Positions 54,501 through 63,396 of a DNA stretch of 64,000 nt are shown here, one piece after another (position 1 is the first letter of the stretch; each line of letters starts with the position of its first letter). A model generated the notes under the pieces. The model saw nothing but the letters and a program-made list of their open reading frames with translations. It had not been told where the DNA came from and did no database searches. Origin of the DNA: Pseudomonas asiatica (lineage in GTDB: Bacteria; Pseudomonadota; Gammaproteobacteria; Pseudomonadales; Pseudomonadaceae); the NCBI RefSeq assembly GCF_009932335.1, contig NZ_BLJF01000001.1, positions 62,001 to 126,000 of the forward strand, in the 5' to 3' direction. Both the position numbers and the translations under genes were made by a program.

Positions 54501-55987
54501 TCCGCAGGCCCCTCTACCCGGTTGCGGCCTTTGGCCTTGGCCCGGTAGAGCGCTTCATCGGCAGCACCCAGCACCCTCGCCAGGTCGTGCTGGGTGCCTG
54601 ACAGGCCAATGCCGATGCTCACCGTGACAGAGTGGGCATCGTCGGCAAACGGTGCCAGCGCCTCGACGCTGGCGCGGATGCGCTCCGCCAGCAGTTGCGC
54701 ACCGGCCAGGTCAGTTTCCGGCAACACCACCTGGAATTCTTCACCCCCATAGCGCGCCGCCAGATCGGCCGGGCGCCGGATGCACGCCTCGATGGTCCTG
54801 GCCACTTCGCGCAAGGCATGGTCGCCACCGGCGTGGCCGTGGCGCTGGTTGAATGCCTTGAAGTGATCCACATCCACCATCAGCACTGCCAATGACTTGC
54901 GATTGCGCTGGGCGCGGGCCCATTCCTGACGGAGTACCTGGTCCAGGTGGCGGCGGTTGGGCAAGCCGGTCAGGCTGTCGGTGGCGGCCAGGTTGGCCAG
55001 ACCCTGTTCGGCCTCTTGCCGGCGGCGCAACTCGCGGCCCAGCAGCAGGGTCAGCCAGAGGATACCCACACACAGTACCCCTGTGGCGACGCCGACCACG
55101 ATCGCAGTGCGGCGCCACGACTCGAAAACTTCATCGGCCGAACGCACGACCAGCACGATCAGCGGCAACTGAGCGACCCGGGCAAAGGTGTACATGCGCG
55201 GGGTGCCGTTGCGGCTGGAGCGTGCGGTAAAGCTGCCGTTCTGCTCGCTGAGAATGCGTTTGAAATTGGGCCGTTCGGCATAATTGCTGCCAATCGCCGG
55301 GTCTTGCGCGCGGCTGGGCTGGCGGGCCAACAGTTGGCCGTCTGTGTTGAGCAGGTTGATGCTGCTATCGTCGCCGATGTCCAGGCGCTGGAACAGGTCA
55401 CTGAAGTACGACAGGCGCAGTGCCCCCGCGGCCAGGCCGACGAACTCGCCATTGGGCCCGGAAATGCGCCGGCTGAAACTGATGCACCAGTCCAGGTCGC
55501 CGAGCCTGGCCTTGAACGGCGGGCCGACCAGCAGGCCGAGGTTGGCGTTGTGCAGATGGGCCTGGAATACCCCTGTACCGCTGAAGTTGGCCTTGCGTGG
55601 CACGCTGCTGGTGGAATCGCCCACCACGTTGCCTTGCTTGTCCAGCCACAGCACGTCACCGCGCTTGCGGTCGACGAAGGCTTCATTGAATAGCAGGCGT
55701 TGGCGCACCGGGCCGGGTATTTCCGGCAGCTCCTTGCGCCCGACCGCCCAGATCAGGCCCTGCAGCGACTGGTCGTAGAGTTCGACGTTGCGCAGGATGT
55801 CGCTTTCGATCAGCTGGACAATATTGTTGGACGAGCGGATCGCCGACAGCTCGATATTGTCGCGCTCCCGCGCCAGCAGGTAGCTGACGATGGCCACGAT
55901 GGCGAGCACGGCAAGGCAACTGCCCAGGTTGAGGAGCAGCTCGGGGTGTGACCTGTAGAGTGCGAAACGCGGTGATCGGGAGGTCAT
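54497..55987 (-). CDS. Membrane diguanylate cyclase with periplasmic sensor
   Basis: 496 residues. TM1 near 18-40 (LLLNLGSCLAVLAIVAIVSY), a periplasmic dCache/CHASE-like sensor of about 250 residues, TM2 near 298-318 (TGVLCVGILWLTLLLGR), then GGDEF. The active loop is GGEEF at 414-418, so catalytically competent, and an allosteric I-site RxxD (RPAD, 405-408) sits five residues before it. Makes c-di-GMP with product inhibition. A perfect palindrome lies upstream of the start. Confidence 0.93.
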   Translation of the reverse strand: MTSRSPRFALYRSHPELLLNLGSCLAVLAIVAIVSYLLARERDNIELSAIRSSNNIVQLIESDILRNVELYDQSLQGLIWAVGRKELPEIPGPVRQRLLFNEAFVDRKRGDVLWLDKQGNVVGDSTSSVPRKANFSGTGVFQAHLHNANLGLLVGPPFKARLGDLDWCISFSRRISGPNGEFVGLAAGALRLSYFSDLFQRLDIGDDSSINLLNTDGQLLARQPSRAQDPAIGSNYAERPNFKRILSEQNGSFTARSSRNGTPRMYTFARVAQLPLIVLVVRSADEVFESWRRTAIVVGVATGVLCVGILWLTLLLGRELRRRQEAEQGLANLAATDSLTGLPNRRHLDQVLRQEWARAQRNRKSLAVLMVDVDHFKAFNQRHGHAGGDHALREVARTIEACIRRPADLAARYGGEEFQVVLPETDLAGAQLLAERIRASVEALAPFADDAHSVTVSIGIGLSGTQHDLARVLGAADEALYRAKAKGRNRVEGPAD

Positions 55988-56046
55988 GCTCGCTACTGCG
56001 TGGGCAGGGCCATTCGCGGCGGCGACATTCTAGGGAAGCGGGGATT

Positions 56047-56067
56047 GTCGGACAAGATTTGTCCGAC
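56047..56067. promoter_or_regulatory. Palindromic operator candidate upstream of the diguanylate cyclase
   Basis: GTCGGACAA-GAT-TTGTCCGAC, 9-bp perfect arms, 60-80 bp upstream of the minus-strand start codon at 55987. No regulator can be assigned. Confidence 0.45.
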
Positions 56068-56078
56068 GGAATCACGCA

Positions 56079-56195
56079 GGGGCTGCTGCGCAGCCCATCG
56101 CCGGCAAGCCAGCTCCCACAAGTACCGCACAAGCTTGAGGTCAATGCGGTCAAGGTGGGAGCTGGCTTGCCGGCGAAACGAGGGCGAAGCCCTCG
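56079..56195. repeat. REP inverted pair (CCGGCAAGCCAGCTCCCACA type)
   Basis: GGGGCTGCTGCGCAGCCCAT CGCCGGCAAGCCAGCTCCCA on the left, TGGGAGCTGGCTTGCCGGCG on the right, plus a GAGGGCGAAGCCCTC sub-hairpin. Downstream of the OprD-like gene. Confidence 0.82.
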
Positions 56196-56209
56196 CACCC
56201 GGGTCTGGA

Positions 56210-57544
56210 TCAGAACACGTTCAATGGGTAATCCACGATCACCCGCAGTTCATCGTTGTCGCTGTTGCTGTCGATCGACGCATAACCCTGGCTGCCACGG
56301 TGGGTGGCATAGCGCACCAGCACCGACAGGTCCTTGAGGTCTCCTTCCTGGAACACGTACTTCACGTCCACGTCGCGTTCCCAGTGCATGGCGTTCTTGC
56401 CATCGGCACGGTAGTAGTCGTAGTGGGTAGTGTCCTGGGTGGCCTTGGTCAGGTCGGCTTCACCGCGCGAGTACGACAGCACCGTACTCAGGCCAGGGAT
56501 GCCCACACCAGCGAAGTCATAGTTGTACTGCAGCTTCCACGAGCGCTCGTTCGGTGCGTTGAAGTCCGAGTACATGCGCGAGTTGTCCAGGTAGACGCTG
56601 TCGCCCAGGTTGATGTAGTCGAACGGCGTGTTGCCATTGACCCGCTGATAGGCGGCGGTGACGCTGTGGAACCCGGCGTTGACGGTGAAATGCACGCTGT
56701 AGGTGTTGTTGTCGATCTTGCCCAGCAGTGCCTGGCCGGTGTCCTGAGTGTGATAGAAGTGCACGCCCGGGTTCAGGCTGACGAGATCGTTGACCACATA
56801 GGTGTAGTCGAAATCGGCGTAGTACTGGTTCCAGATGTCCTTCAGTTCGGCTGCATACAGGTTGGCAGTGATGTTCGGGGTGCCACTCCACGACGCGCCG
56901 GCCCAGTTCAGGTGCTTGCTTTTGTCATGCTCGCCCAACGAACCGTAGTAGGTGTCGATGCGGCGGTGGCCGCTCTGGTTGTACGGCTTGGTGAAGCTCA
57001 CCTGGCCGCCTTCGAGCAGCAGGCCGTCGATGCTGGTGTTGGTCAGGCTCACACCACGGAAGGTCTGCGGCAGCATGCGGGTTTCGCCGCCAGCAATCAC
57101 CGGGTTGGTGAGGAACAGGTCACCGGCTTTCAGCTCGGTGTCTAACGCCTTGAGCTTGACCGCGGCACCGGCGGTGGAGAACGAGTGCGGGGCAGCACCC
57201 AGTTCGTCTTCGTTCTTCTGGTGGGTCGGCAGGATGCTGGTGCCAGCATGGCCGCCGCCCCCATCGAGCTTCAGACCCAGCATGGCATGGGCGTCCAGGC
57301 CAAAGCCGACCACACCCGGGGTGTAGCCCGACTCGAAACGTGCAACCGCACCTTGGCCCCACTCGCGGGTGTCGCGCACTCCGGCGTTGTGGTTATCGCG
57401 GTTGAAGTAGGCATTACGGAAATGCAGGTTGAAGGACGAGCCTTCGATGAAGCCATCAGCCTTGTCTTCATCTGCCTGGGCGGCGAAAGGGATCGTTGCA
57501 GTCAACGCAATGAACAGCGGGGTAAAACGAAACGCGGAAGGCAC
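56210..57544 (-). CDS. OprD-family outer-membrane porin
   Basis: 444 residues. GTG start at 57544 with AAGGAG nine bases upstream; signal peptide ending around AAQA (residue 24). Mature start [20 protein letters not shown] with the segment [20 protein letters not shown] is the OprD signature, and the C-terminus ends in Phe (VDYPLNVF). These are 18-strand channels specific for small organic acids, amino acids or aromatics; the substrate cannot be told. Monocistronic. Confidence 0.93.
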   Translation of the reverse strand: MPSAFRFTPLFIALTATIPFAAQADEDKADGFIEGSSFNLHFRNAYFNRDNHNAGVRDTREWGQGAVARFESGYTPGVVGFGLDAHAMLGLKLDGGGGHAGTSILPTHQKNEDELGAAPHSFSTAGAAVKLKALDTELKAGDLFLTNPVIAGGETRMLPQTFRGVSLTNTSIDGLLLEGGQVSFTKPYNQSGHRRIDTYYGSLGEHDKSKHLNWAGASWSGTPNITANLYAAELKDIWNQYYADFDYTYVVNDLVSLNPGVHFYHTQDTGQALLGKIDNNTYSVHFTVNAGFHSVTAAYQRVNGNTPFDYINLGDSVYLDNSRMYSDFNAPNERSWKLQYNYDFAGVGIPGLSTVLSYSRGEADLTKATQDTTHYDYYRADGKNAMHWERDVDVKYVFQEGDLKDLSVLVRYATHRGSQGYASIDSNSDNDELRVIVDYPLNVF

Positions 57545-57650
57545 CGGTACTAGCTCCTTGGGTCTGGCGGTGGGGCAGTTTTTATTTTCGAATGTGCGTC
57601 TTTTTTATAGGTGAACGTTACAGCTTGGCTGATAGTTGAAGCACATAAAA

Positions 57651-57675
57651 AAAGCCGCTGATCGGCAGCGGCTTT
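57651..57675 (-). terminator. Terminator of the 74-residue exported protein gene
   Basis: AAAGCCGCTG-ATCGG-CAGCGGCTTT with a run of seven A on the plus strand (T run on the minus strand), so it terminates minus-strand transcription. Confidence 0.88.
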
Positions 57676-57749
57676 AAAAGGCTAACATATCGGCACTGGT
57701 AGTGCCCATGGCGTAGCCAAGGGAAAACGGGAGCAGCGACAGCACTTGA

Positions 57750-57974
57750 TCAGCTGTCGGCATTGGCATCGACAGAGTTCTTGGAAGCTGTCTGGTTAGC
57801 GTCTTTTGCGGTGTCTACCTGCTGTGCGGCTACGGCTTCGCGGGCCTCTTGGTGGACTGCGGCGAACTCAGCATTACGGGTGACGAACGCCTTGGATTCT
57901 TCAGCCATGGCCAGGGGCGACAACAACAGGGAAGACAGGACGAAGACGCTGGCAATACCCATACTGTTGGACAT
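57750..57974 (-). CDS. Small exported protein of unknown function
   Basis: 74 residues: signal peptide SMGIASVFVLSSLLLSPLAM with cleavage after AMA, then a hydrophilic mature peptide of about 50 residues rich in Ala, Asn, Asp and Gln (VDTAKDANQTASKNSVDANA). No Cys. AAGAAGG precedes the start and a strong terminator follows, so this is an independent short transcript. I do not recognise a family. Confidence 0.7.
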   Translation of the reverse strand: MSNSMGIASVFVLSSLLLSPLAMAEESKAFVTRNAEFAAVHQEAREAVAAQQVDTAKDANQTASKNSVDANADS

Positions 57975-58152
57975 TTGAAACTACCTTCTTGCGGTGCAAG
58001 TGCTAATGAGGACGGGGGTAAAGTTAGTCCTTTCAATGCACTTGAAACAGAGCGAAGAGCGATAAGCACTGTTGCGCAAAAGGTAACTATCGCAGTAAAA
58101 GCAATTGGACTTTCGCCGCAAACCCGCAGCCTAGAGCACTTCCGCGCTTCTT

Positions 58153-58246
58153 TGTAGGAGCAGCCTTGTGCTGCGAAAGGGCCAGTGAAGGCATTAGAGG
58201 ATATTGGGATCTACCGGCCCTTTCGCAGCGCAAGGCTGCTCCTACA
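58153..58246. repeat. REP inverted pair (GCAGCGCAAGGCTGCTCCTACA type)
   Basis: TGTAGGAGCAGCCTTGTGCT GCGAAAGGGCC on the left, mirrored by GGCCCTTTCGCAGCGCAAGG CTGCTCCTACA on the right. Its right end supplies the stop codon TAG of the histidine kinase gene. Confidence 0.88.
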
Positions 58247-59645
58247 CGGGCGGGGTAGGCCTTGAGGTTGGTAACTGGATACCAAAGGTATTGGCCCCCG
58301 CGGCACTACGCACGAATACCTCCCCACCATGCATCAGCGCAATCGCCTTGACGATCGCCAACCCCAACCCATGGTTACCCCCACCACTATTGCTACGTGC
58401 CGCATCCACCCGGTAGAAGCGTTCGAACAACAACGGCAGGTGCTCATCGTCGATCGCCGGCCCCGGGTTGCTCACGGCGATACTGACCTGCTCCGGCCCG
58501 GCAGCGATCTGCACCTCGATCACCTGGTGCGGTGCGGTGTGCTGCACGGCGTTGTTCAGCAGGTTGATCAGCGCCCGGCGCAGCTGGGCCTTTTCGATGG
58601 GCGCCTGGGCGTCACCGCTCACACTCACGCTGACTTGCGCATCTTCGAGAATGTAGTCCAGGTAGTCCAGGGTGGTCGCCACTTCCTGGGCCAGCGAGGC
58701 CTGGGTCAGGGCAGTGGCCTTGCTGCCCTGGTCGGCACTGGCCAGGAACAGCATGTCGTTGATGATGCTGCGCAGGCGCTCCAGCTCCTCAAGGTTCGAT
58801 TGCAGCACTTCGAAATAATGCTCGGCGCTGCGCCCTCGGGTCAGTGCAACCTGGGTCTGGCCGATCAGGTTGGTCAGCGGCGAGCGCAGTTCGTGGGCGA
58901 CGTCGGCATTGAACGCCTCCAGCCGCGAGTAGGCCTGGCTTACCCGGTCCAGTGCGGCATTGAAGGCACCTGCAAACTGTGCAAGCTCCGGGGCCAGGGC
59001 GTGGGTCTGCAGGCGCCCGTCCAGGCGCGGTGGGGCCAGGGCCTGGGCCTCAACGGACAACGCCAACAGTGGGCGCAGGCCGATGCGCGCCACCCAGTAG
59101 CCCAGCAGCGAGGCCAGCAGCACGCCGAGCACCGCCAGCCCGACAATCGCCACCAGCAGGCTATGTTGCGCCTGCCAGAATGTTTCGGTGTCGATGCCGA
59201 TCAGAAAGCGCAGCGGCGGCCGCTCGCCCAGTGCCGGTAGTTCGCTGACCAGCACCTTGTAAGGGTAGGGCCGGTCAGGCAGGCGCAGGTCGCGCATGCC
59301 CTGCGCGCCTTCGGCGAAGGCGCGGACCAGCTCGCTGGGGTGGCCGTATTCGTAGGCCGGATTGCTACTGACCACCCAGAAGCGAATGCGCTTGTCCTCT
59401 TCACTTAGCAGGTTGAGCTTGTTGTTGATCTTGACCCAGTGCTCCGGTGTGCCGAAGCGGTTGAGGGTGGACTCGAGCACACTGAAGCGCGCGTCCAGCT
59501 CGGCTTGCGGCAGCAGGTCGAGGCTGCGGTCTACCTGGCGGTACAGCGCCGAACCGATCAGCAGGAACACGCCCAGCGCCACCAGGATGAACAGCGCCGA
59601 CAGGCGCAGCGCGATGGAATTACCCCGCACGGCTTTCCAGGACAT
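58242..59645 (-). CDS. Sensor histidine kinase, heavy-metal type (CusS/IrlS-like)
   Basis: 467 residues. TM1 (LRLSALFILVALGVFLLIGS), periplasmic domain of about 140 residues, TM2 (SLLVAIVGLAVLGVLLASLL), HAMP, then H-box VAHELRSPLTNLIGQTQVAL, N-box LINLLNNAVQHT and G2 NHGLGLAIVKAIALMHGGEV. Partner of the response regulator upstream, overlapping its end by 26 bp. GTG at 59630 is an alternative start. The stop codon lies in a REP element. Confidence 0.9.
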   Translation of the reverse strand: MSWKAVRGNSIALRLSALFILVALGVFLLIGSALYRQVDRSLDLLPQAELDARFSVLESTLNRFGTPEHWVKINNKLNLLSEEDKRIRFWVVSSNPAYEYGHPSELVRAFAEGAQGMRDLRLPDRPYPYKVLVSELPALGERPPLRFLIGIDTETFWQAQHSLLVAIVGLAVLGVLLASLLGYWVARIGLRPLLALSVEAQALAPPRLDGRLQTHALAPELAQFAGAFNAALDRVSQAYSRLEAFNADVAHELRSPLTNLIGQTQVALTRGRSAEHYFEVLQSNLEELERLRSIINDMLFLASADQGSKATALTQASLAQEVATTLDYLDYILEDAQVSVSVSGDAQAPIEKAQLRRALINLLNNAVQHTAPHQVIEVQIAAGPEQVSIAVSNPGPAIDDEHLPLLFERFYRVDAARSNSGGGNHGLGLAIVKAIALMHGGEVFVRSAAGANTFGIQLPTSRPTPPV

Positions 59646-60294
59646 AGCCCATGCCTCGGATGGTGTGCAGCAACTTGTTGTCGAAAGGCCCGTCGAGCTT
59701 GGCGCGCAGGCGCTTGATCGCCACTTCGACGACGTTGGCATCGCTGTCGAAATTGATGTCCCAGACCAGCTCTGCAATCGCTGTCTTTGACAGAATTTCG
59801 CCCTGGCGGCGGGCTAGCACGCTGAGCAGCGAGAACTCCTTGGCCGTCAGCTCAAGGCGTTGGCCGGCGCGGGTGGCCTTGCGCGCCATCAGGTCGATCC
59901 ACAGGTCACCTACCTGCACCTGCAGCGGTTCATGATTGCTGCTACGGCGTGTCAGGGCTTGCAGGCGGGCGACCAGTTCGAGGAAGGAAAACGGCTTGCC
60001 CAAGTAGTCGTCGGCGCCCTCGCGCAGGCCATGGATACGGTCTTCGACCCTTTCACGGGCGGTCAGCATGATGACCGGCGTCTGCTTGCGTGCGCGCAGG
60101 GCGCGCAGCACGCCATAGCCGTCCATGCCCGGCAGCATCACGTCCAGCACGATCACCGCGTAGTCACCTTCCAGGGCCAGGTGCAGGCCCTCGATGCCGT
60201 CCCGCGCCAGGTCGACGGTAAACCCCTGCTCGCTGAGGCCGCGATGCAGGTAGTCGGCGGTTTTTTCTTCGTCTTCGATGATCAGCACACGCAT
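59620..60294 (-). CDS. OmpR-family response regulator, heavy-metal type
   Basis: 224 residues. Receiver with phospho-Asp51 (AVIVLDVMLPGMDGYGVL), acidic EDE at 8-10 and KPFSFLELVARLQ; then a winged helix (LTAKEFSLLSVLARRQGEIL, VEVAIKRLRAKLD). Resembles CusR/CzcR/IrlR regulators, though the neighbouring efflux pump is of the drug type. It probably activates the efflux operon of which it is the third gene (9 bp after the RND gene). Confidence 0.93.
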   Translation of the reverse strand: MRVLIIEDEEKTADYLHRGLSEQGFTVDLARDGIEGLHLALEGDYAVIVLDVMLPGMDGYGVLRALRARKQTPVIMLTARERVEDRIHGLREGADDYLGKPFSFLELVARLQALTRRSSNHEPLQVQVGDLWIDLMARKATRAGQRLELTAKEFSLLSVLARRQGEILSKTAIAELVWDINFDSDANVVEVAIKRLRAKLDGPFDNKLLHTIRGMGYVLESRAG

Positions 60295-60303
60295 GGTCTT
60301 GTC

Positions 60304-63300
60304 CTAACTGGCACTGGGCGCCGCCGCACGGGCGGCCTGGCGGCGGTGGAACAGGCGCTCCAGGGCCAAGTATATGACCGGGGTGGTGAACAGCGTCAGC
60401 GCCTGGCTCACCAGCAGGCCACCAACCACGGCGATGCCCAGTGGCTGGCGCAGTTCGGAACCGGTGCCGAAGCCGAACATCAGCGGCACCGCGCCGAGCA
60501 AGGCGGCCAGGGTGGTCATGATGATCGGCCGGAAGCGCGTCAGGCAGGCCTGGTGGATCGCCTGCTCCGGGGTCAAGCCCTGGCGGCGTTGGGCCTCCAG
60601 GGCGAAGTCGATCAGCAGGATGCCGTTTTTCTTGACGATACCGATCAGAAGCACCACGCCGATCAGCCCCATGATGCTGAAGTCCTGGCCCAAGGCCCAC
60701 AACAGGATCAGCGCGCCGAGGCCGGCCGAGGGCAGGGTGGAGATGATCGTCAGCGGGTGGACGAAGCTTTCGTACAGCACGCCGAGGATGATGTACACCG
60801 CCACCAGCGCTGCCAGGATCAGCCACGGCTGGCTCGACAGCGAACTCTGGAAGGCCTGGGCCGCGCCCTGGAAGTTGCCGCTGATGGAGTCGGGCATGCC
60901 GAGCTCGCGCTGGGTGCGCTCGAGGATGGTCACCGCATCGCCCAGGGCCACGCCCGGGGCCAGGTTGAACGACAGGTTGGCCGCCGGGAACAGGCCATCG
61001 TGGCTGATCGACAGCGGCCCGGTGCTGGGCGGCGCTACATGGGCTACTGCCGACAGCGGCACCATCTCGTTGGTCAGCGGCGAGCGCAGGTAGAAGTAGT
61101 TGAGGCTTTCGGCCTTGCCGCGCTGGCGGGCATCCAGTTCGAGGATCACCTTGTACTGGTTGGTCTCGGTCTGGAATTCACTGATCTGCCGCTGGCCGAA
61201 GGCGTCGTACAACGCCTGGTCGACGTCGGTGGTGGTCAGGCCGAAACGTGCCGCGGCCTGGCGGTCGATATCGATGCGGGTGACGCTGGCGCCCAGTTGC
61301 AGGTCGTTGGACAGGTCGCGGAACGCCGGGTTTTCCCGCAGGCGCTCGGTCAGGCGCTGGGTCCACAGGTTCAGTGCCATGCCGTCGTTGCTCTTGAGCA
61401 CGTACTGGTACTGGGTACGCGACGGGCCGGAGCTAAGGTTGATGTCCTGGCCTGCACGCATGTACAGGACGATGCCTGGCACCTGGGCCAGTTTGGGCCG
61501 CAGCCGGTCGATCAGTTCGCTGGCCGACACATCGCGTTCGCCACGGGGCTTGAGGGCGATCCAGAAGCGGCCGTTGGCGATGGTCTGGTTGCTGCCGGTG
61601 ACGCCCACCGAGTGGGAGAACGCGCGCACCGCCGGGTCGGCCTCGATGATTTTGGCCAGCGCCTTGTGCTTCTCGATCATCGACGGGTACGACACATCCG
61701 CCGCCGCCTCGCTGGTGCCAAGGATGAAGCCGGTGTCCTGCAGCGGGAAAAAGCCCTTTGGAATACCCACGTAACCGGCCACCGCCAGGGCCAGGGTCAG
61801 GCCAAACACGCCGAGCGTCAGACGCTGGTGGGCGAGGGCGCGGTCCAGGCCCTTTTCGTACCACCTGACCAGCCGATCGCCGAAGCCGCCCTTGTGCTCT
61901 CCGGGCGGGCGGCGCATGAACAGTGCGCACAGGGTTGGCGCCAGGGTCAGCGAAACCACCACCGAAATCAGGATGGTGGCAGTGGCGGTAAGGGCGAACT
62001 CCTTGAACAGCCGGCCGACCACGCCGCCCATGAACAGCAGCGGGATGAACGCGGCGATCAGCGAGAAACTGATCGACACCACGGTGAAGCCGATTTCCCC
62101 GGCGCCCTTGAGCGCTGCCGTGCGGCTGTCGTCGCCGGCCTCCAGGTGACGGTGGATGTTCTCCACCACGACGATGGCATCGTCGACTACGAAGCCCACC
62201 GAGATGACGATGGCCACCAGGGTCAGGTTGTTCAGGCTGAAGCCGAAGATGTACATCAGCGCGCAACTGGCGATCAGCGATACGCCAAGCACGCTGGACA
62301 CCACCATGGTCGCCGACCACTGGCGCAGGAACAGCGCCATCACCCCGATCACCAAGGCCACGGCGATCATCAGGGTCAGCTCCACTTCATGCAGCGAGGC
62401 ACGGATGGTCTGGGTGCGGTCCTGCAGCACCGACACTTCGACCGAGGCTGGCAGCATCTCCTGCAGCTTGGGCAGGGCAGCCAGTACCCGGTCCACGGTA
62501 TCGACGATGTTGGCGCCAGGCTGGCGGAAAATCACCAGGTTCAACCCGGGCTGGTCGCCGGACCAGGCTTTGACGTAGGCGTTCTCGGCGCCATTGATCA
62601 CCTTTGCCACGTCCCTCAGGAGCACTGGTGCACCGTCACGGTAGGAGACGATCAGCTGGGCGTAGTCGTCGGGATGGAACAACTGGTCGTTGGCGGCGAT
62701 GGTCGAAACGCTGTGCTCGCCGTACAGCGCGCCCTTGGCCAGGTTCAGGCTGGTCTGCTGGATGGCCTGGCGCAGGTCGGCCAGGGTCAGGCCGATGGCG
62801 GCCAGTTTCTCGGGTTGCGCCTGCACGCGGATCGCCGGGCGCAGTTGCCCGGTGATGTTGATCAGGCCGACCCCGTCGATCTGGCTCAGCTGGCGCGCGA
62901 GCAGGGTTTCGGCGTAGTCGCTGAGGTCGTTGCCAGGCATCTGGCTGGAGCTGACCGTCAGCACCAGCACCGGGCTGTCGGCCGGGTTGACCTTGCGCCA
63001 GGTCGGCGGGTTGGGCAGGTCTTGCGGCAAGCGCGCGGTGGCGGTGTTGATGGCCGCCTGCACTTCCTGGGCGGCGGTGTCGATGTTCTTGTCGAGCGTG
63101 AATTGCAGGATCAGGTTGGTCGAGCCCAGTGCGCTGCTGCTGGTCATCTGGGTCATGCCGGGGATGGCGCTGAACTGCACTTCCAGCGGCGTGGCCACCG
63201 ACGAGGCCATGGTTTCCGGGCTGGCGCCGGGCAGCTGGGCGGTGACCTGGATGGTCGGGAAGTCGGCTTCCGGCAGTGGTGCCACCGGCAGGCGCGGGAA

Positions 63301-63396
63301 GGCGATGGCCCCCAGCAGCACCAAGGCGAAGGTCAGCAGCAGGGTGGCGATGGGGTGGTCGATGCACCAGGCCGAAACACCGTTGCGCGTGTTCAT
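60304..63396 (-). CDS. RND-family efflux transporter (MdtC/MuxC-like)
   Basis: 1030 residues, the length of an HAE1-type inner-membrane pump with 12 helices and two large periplasmic loops. N-terminus CIDHPIATLLLTFALVLLGA; TM4 proton-relay Asp pair in VISVGFVVDDAIVVVENIHR; IPKGFFPLQDTGFILG and GLIGVVLLIGIVKKNGILLI are typical MdtB/MdtC blocks. Probably exports drugs or bile-type amphiphiles by proton antiport. Its start overlaps the adaptor stop (ATGA). No outer-membrane factor gene is in view. Confidence 0.95.
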   Translation of the reverse strand: MNTRNGVSAWCIDHPIATLLLTFALVLLGAIAFPRLPVAPLPEADFPTIQVTAQLPGASPETMASSVATPLEVQFSAIPGMTQMTSSSALGSTNLILQFTLDKNIDTAAQEVQAAINTATARLPQDLPNPPTWRKVNPADSPVLVLTVSSSQMPGNDLSDYAETLLARQLSQIDGVGLINITGQLRPAIRVQAQPEKLAAIGLTLADLRQAIQQTSLNLAKGALYGEHSVSTIAANDQLFHPDDYAQLIVSYRDGAPVLLRDVAKVINGAENAYVKAWSGDQPGLNLVIFRQPGANIVDTVDRVLAALPKLQEMLPASVEVSVLQDRTQTIRASLHEVELTLMIAVALVIGVMALFLRQWSATMVVSSVLGVSLIASCALMYIFGFSLNNLTLVAIVISVGFVVDDAIVVVENIHRHLEAGDDSRTAALKGAGEIGFTVVSISFSLIAAFIPLLFMGGVVGRLFKEFALTATATILISVVVSLTLAPTLCALFMRRPPGEHKGGFGDRLVRWYEKGLDRALAHQRLTLGVFGLTLALAVAGYVGIPKGFFPLQDTGFILGTSEAAADVSYPSMIEKHKALAKIIEADPAVRAFSHSVGVTGSNQTIANGRFWIALKPRGERDVSASELIDRLRPKLAQVPGIVLYMRAGQDINLSSGPSRTQYQYVLKSNDGMALNLWTQRLTERLRENPAFRDLSNDLQLGASVTRIDIDRQAAARFGLTTTDVDQALYDAFGQRQISEFQTETNQYKVILELDARQRGKAESLNYFYLRSPLTNEMVPLSAVAHVAPPSTGPLSISHDGLFPAANLSFNLAPGVALGDAVTILERTQRELGMPDSISGNFQGAAQAFQSSLSSQPWLILAALVAVYIILGVLYESFVHPLTIISTLPSAGLGALILLWALGQDFSIMGLIGVVLLIGIVKKNGILLIDFALEAQRRQGLTPEQAIHQACLTRFRPIIMTTLAALLGAVPLMFGFGTGSELRQPLGIAVVGGLLVSQALTLFTTPVIYLALERLFHRRQAARAAAPSAS

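Noticed and set aside
57579..57586. A-rich Hfq/Crc motif (AATAAAAA on the minus strand) before the OprD-like gene
   Set aside because: Consensus match, but more than 30 bases upstream of the ribosome site, so too weak to list as a regulatory site.
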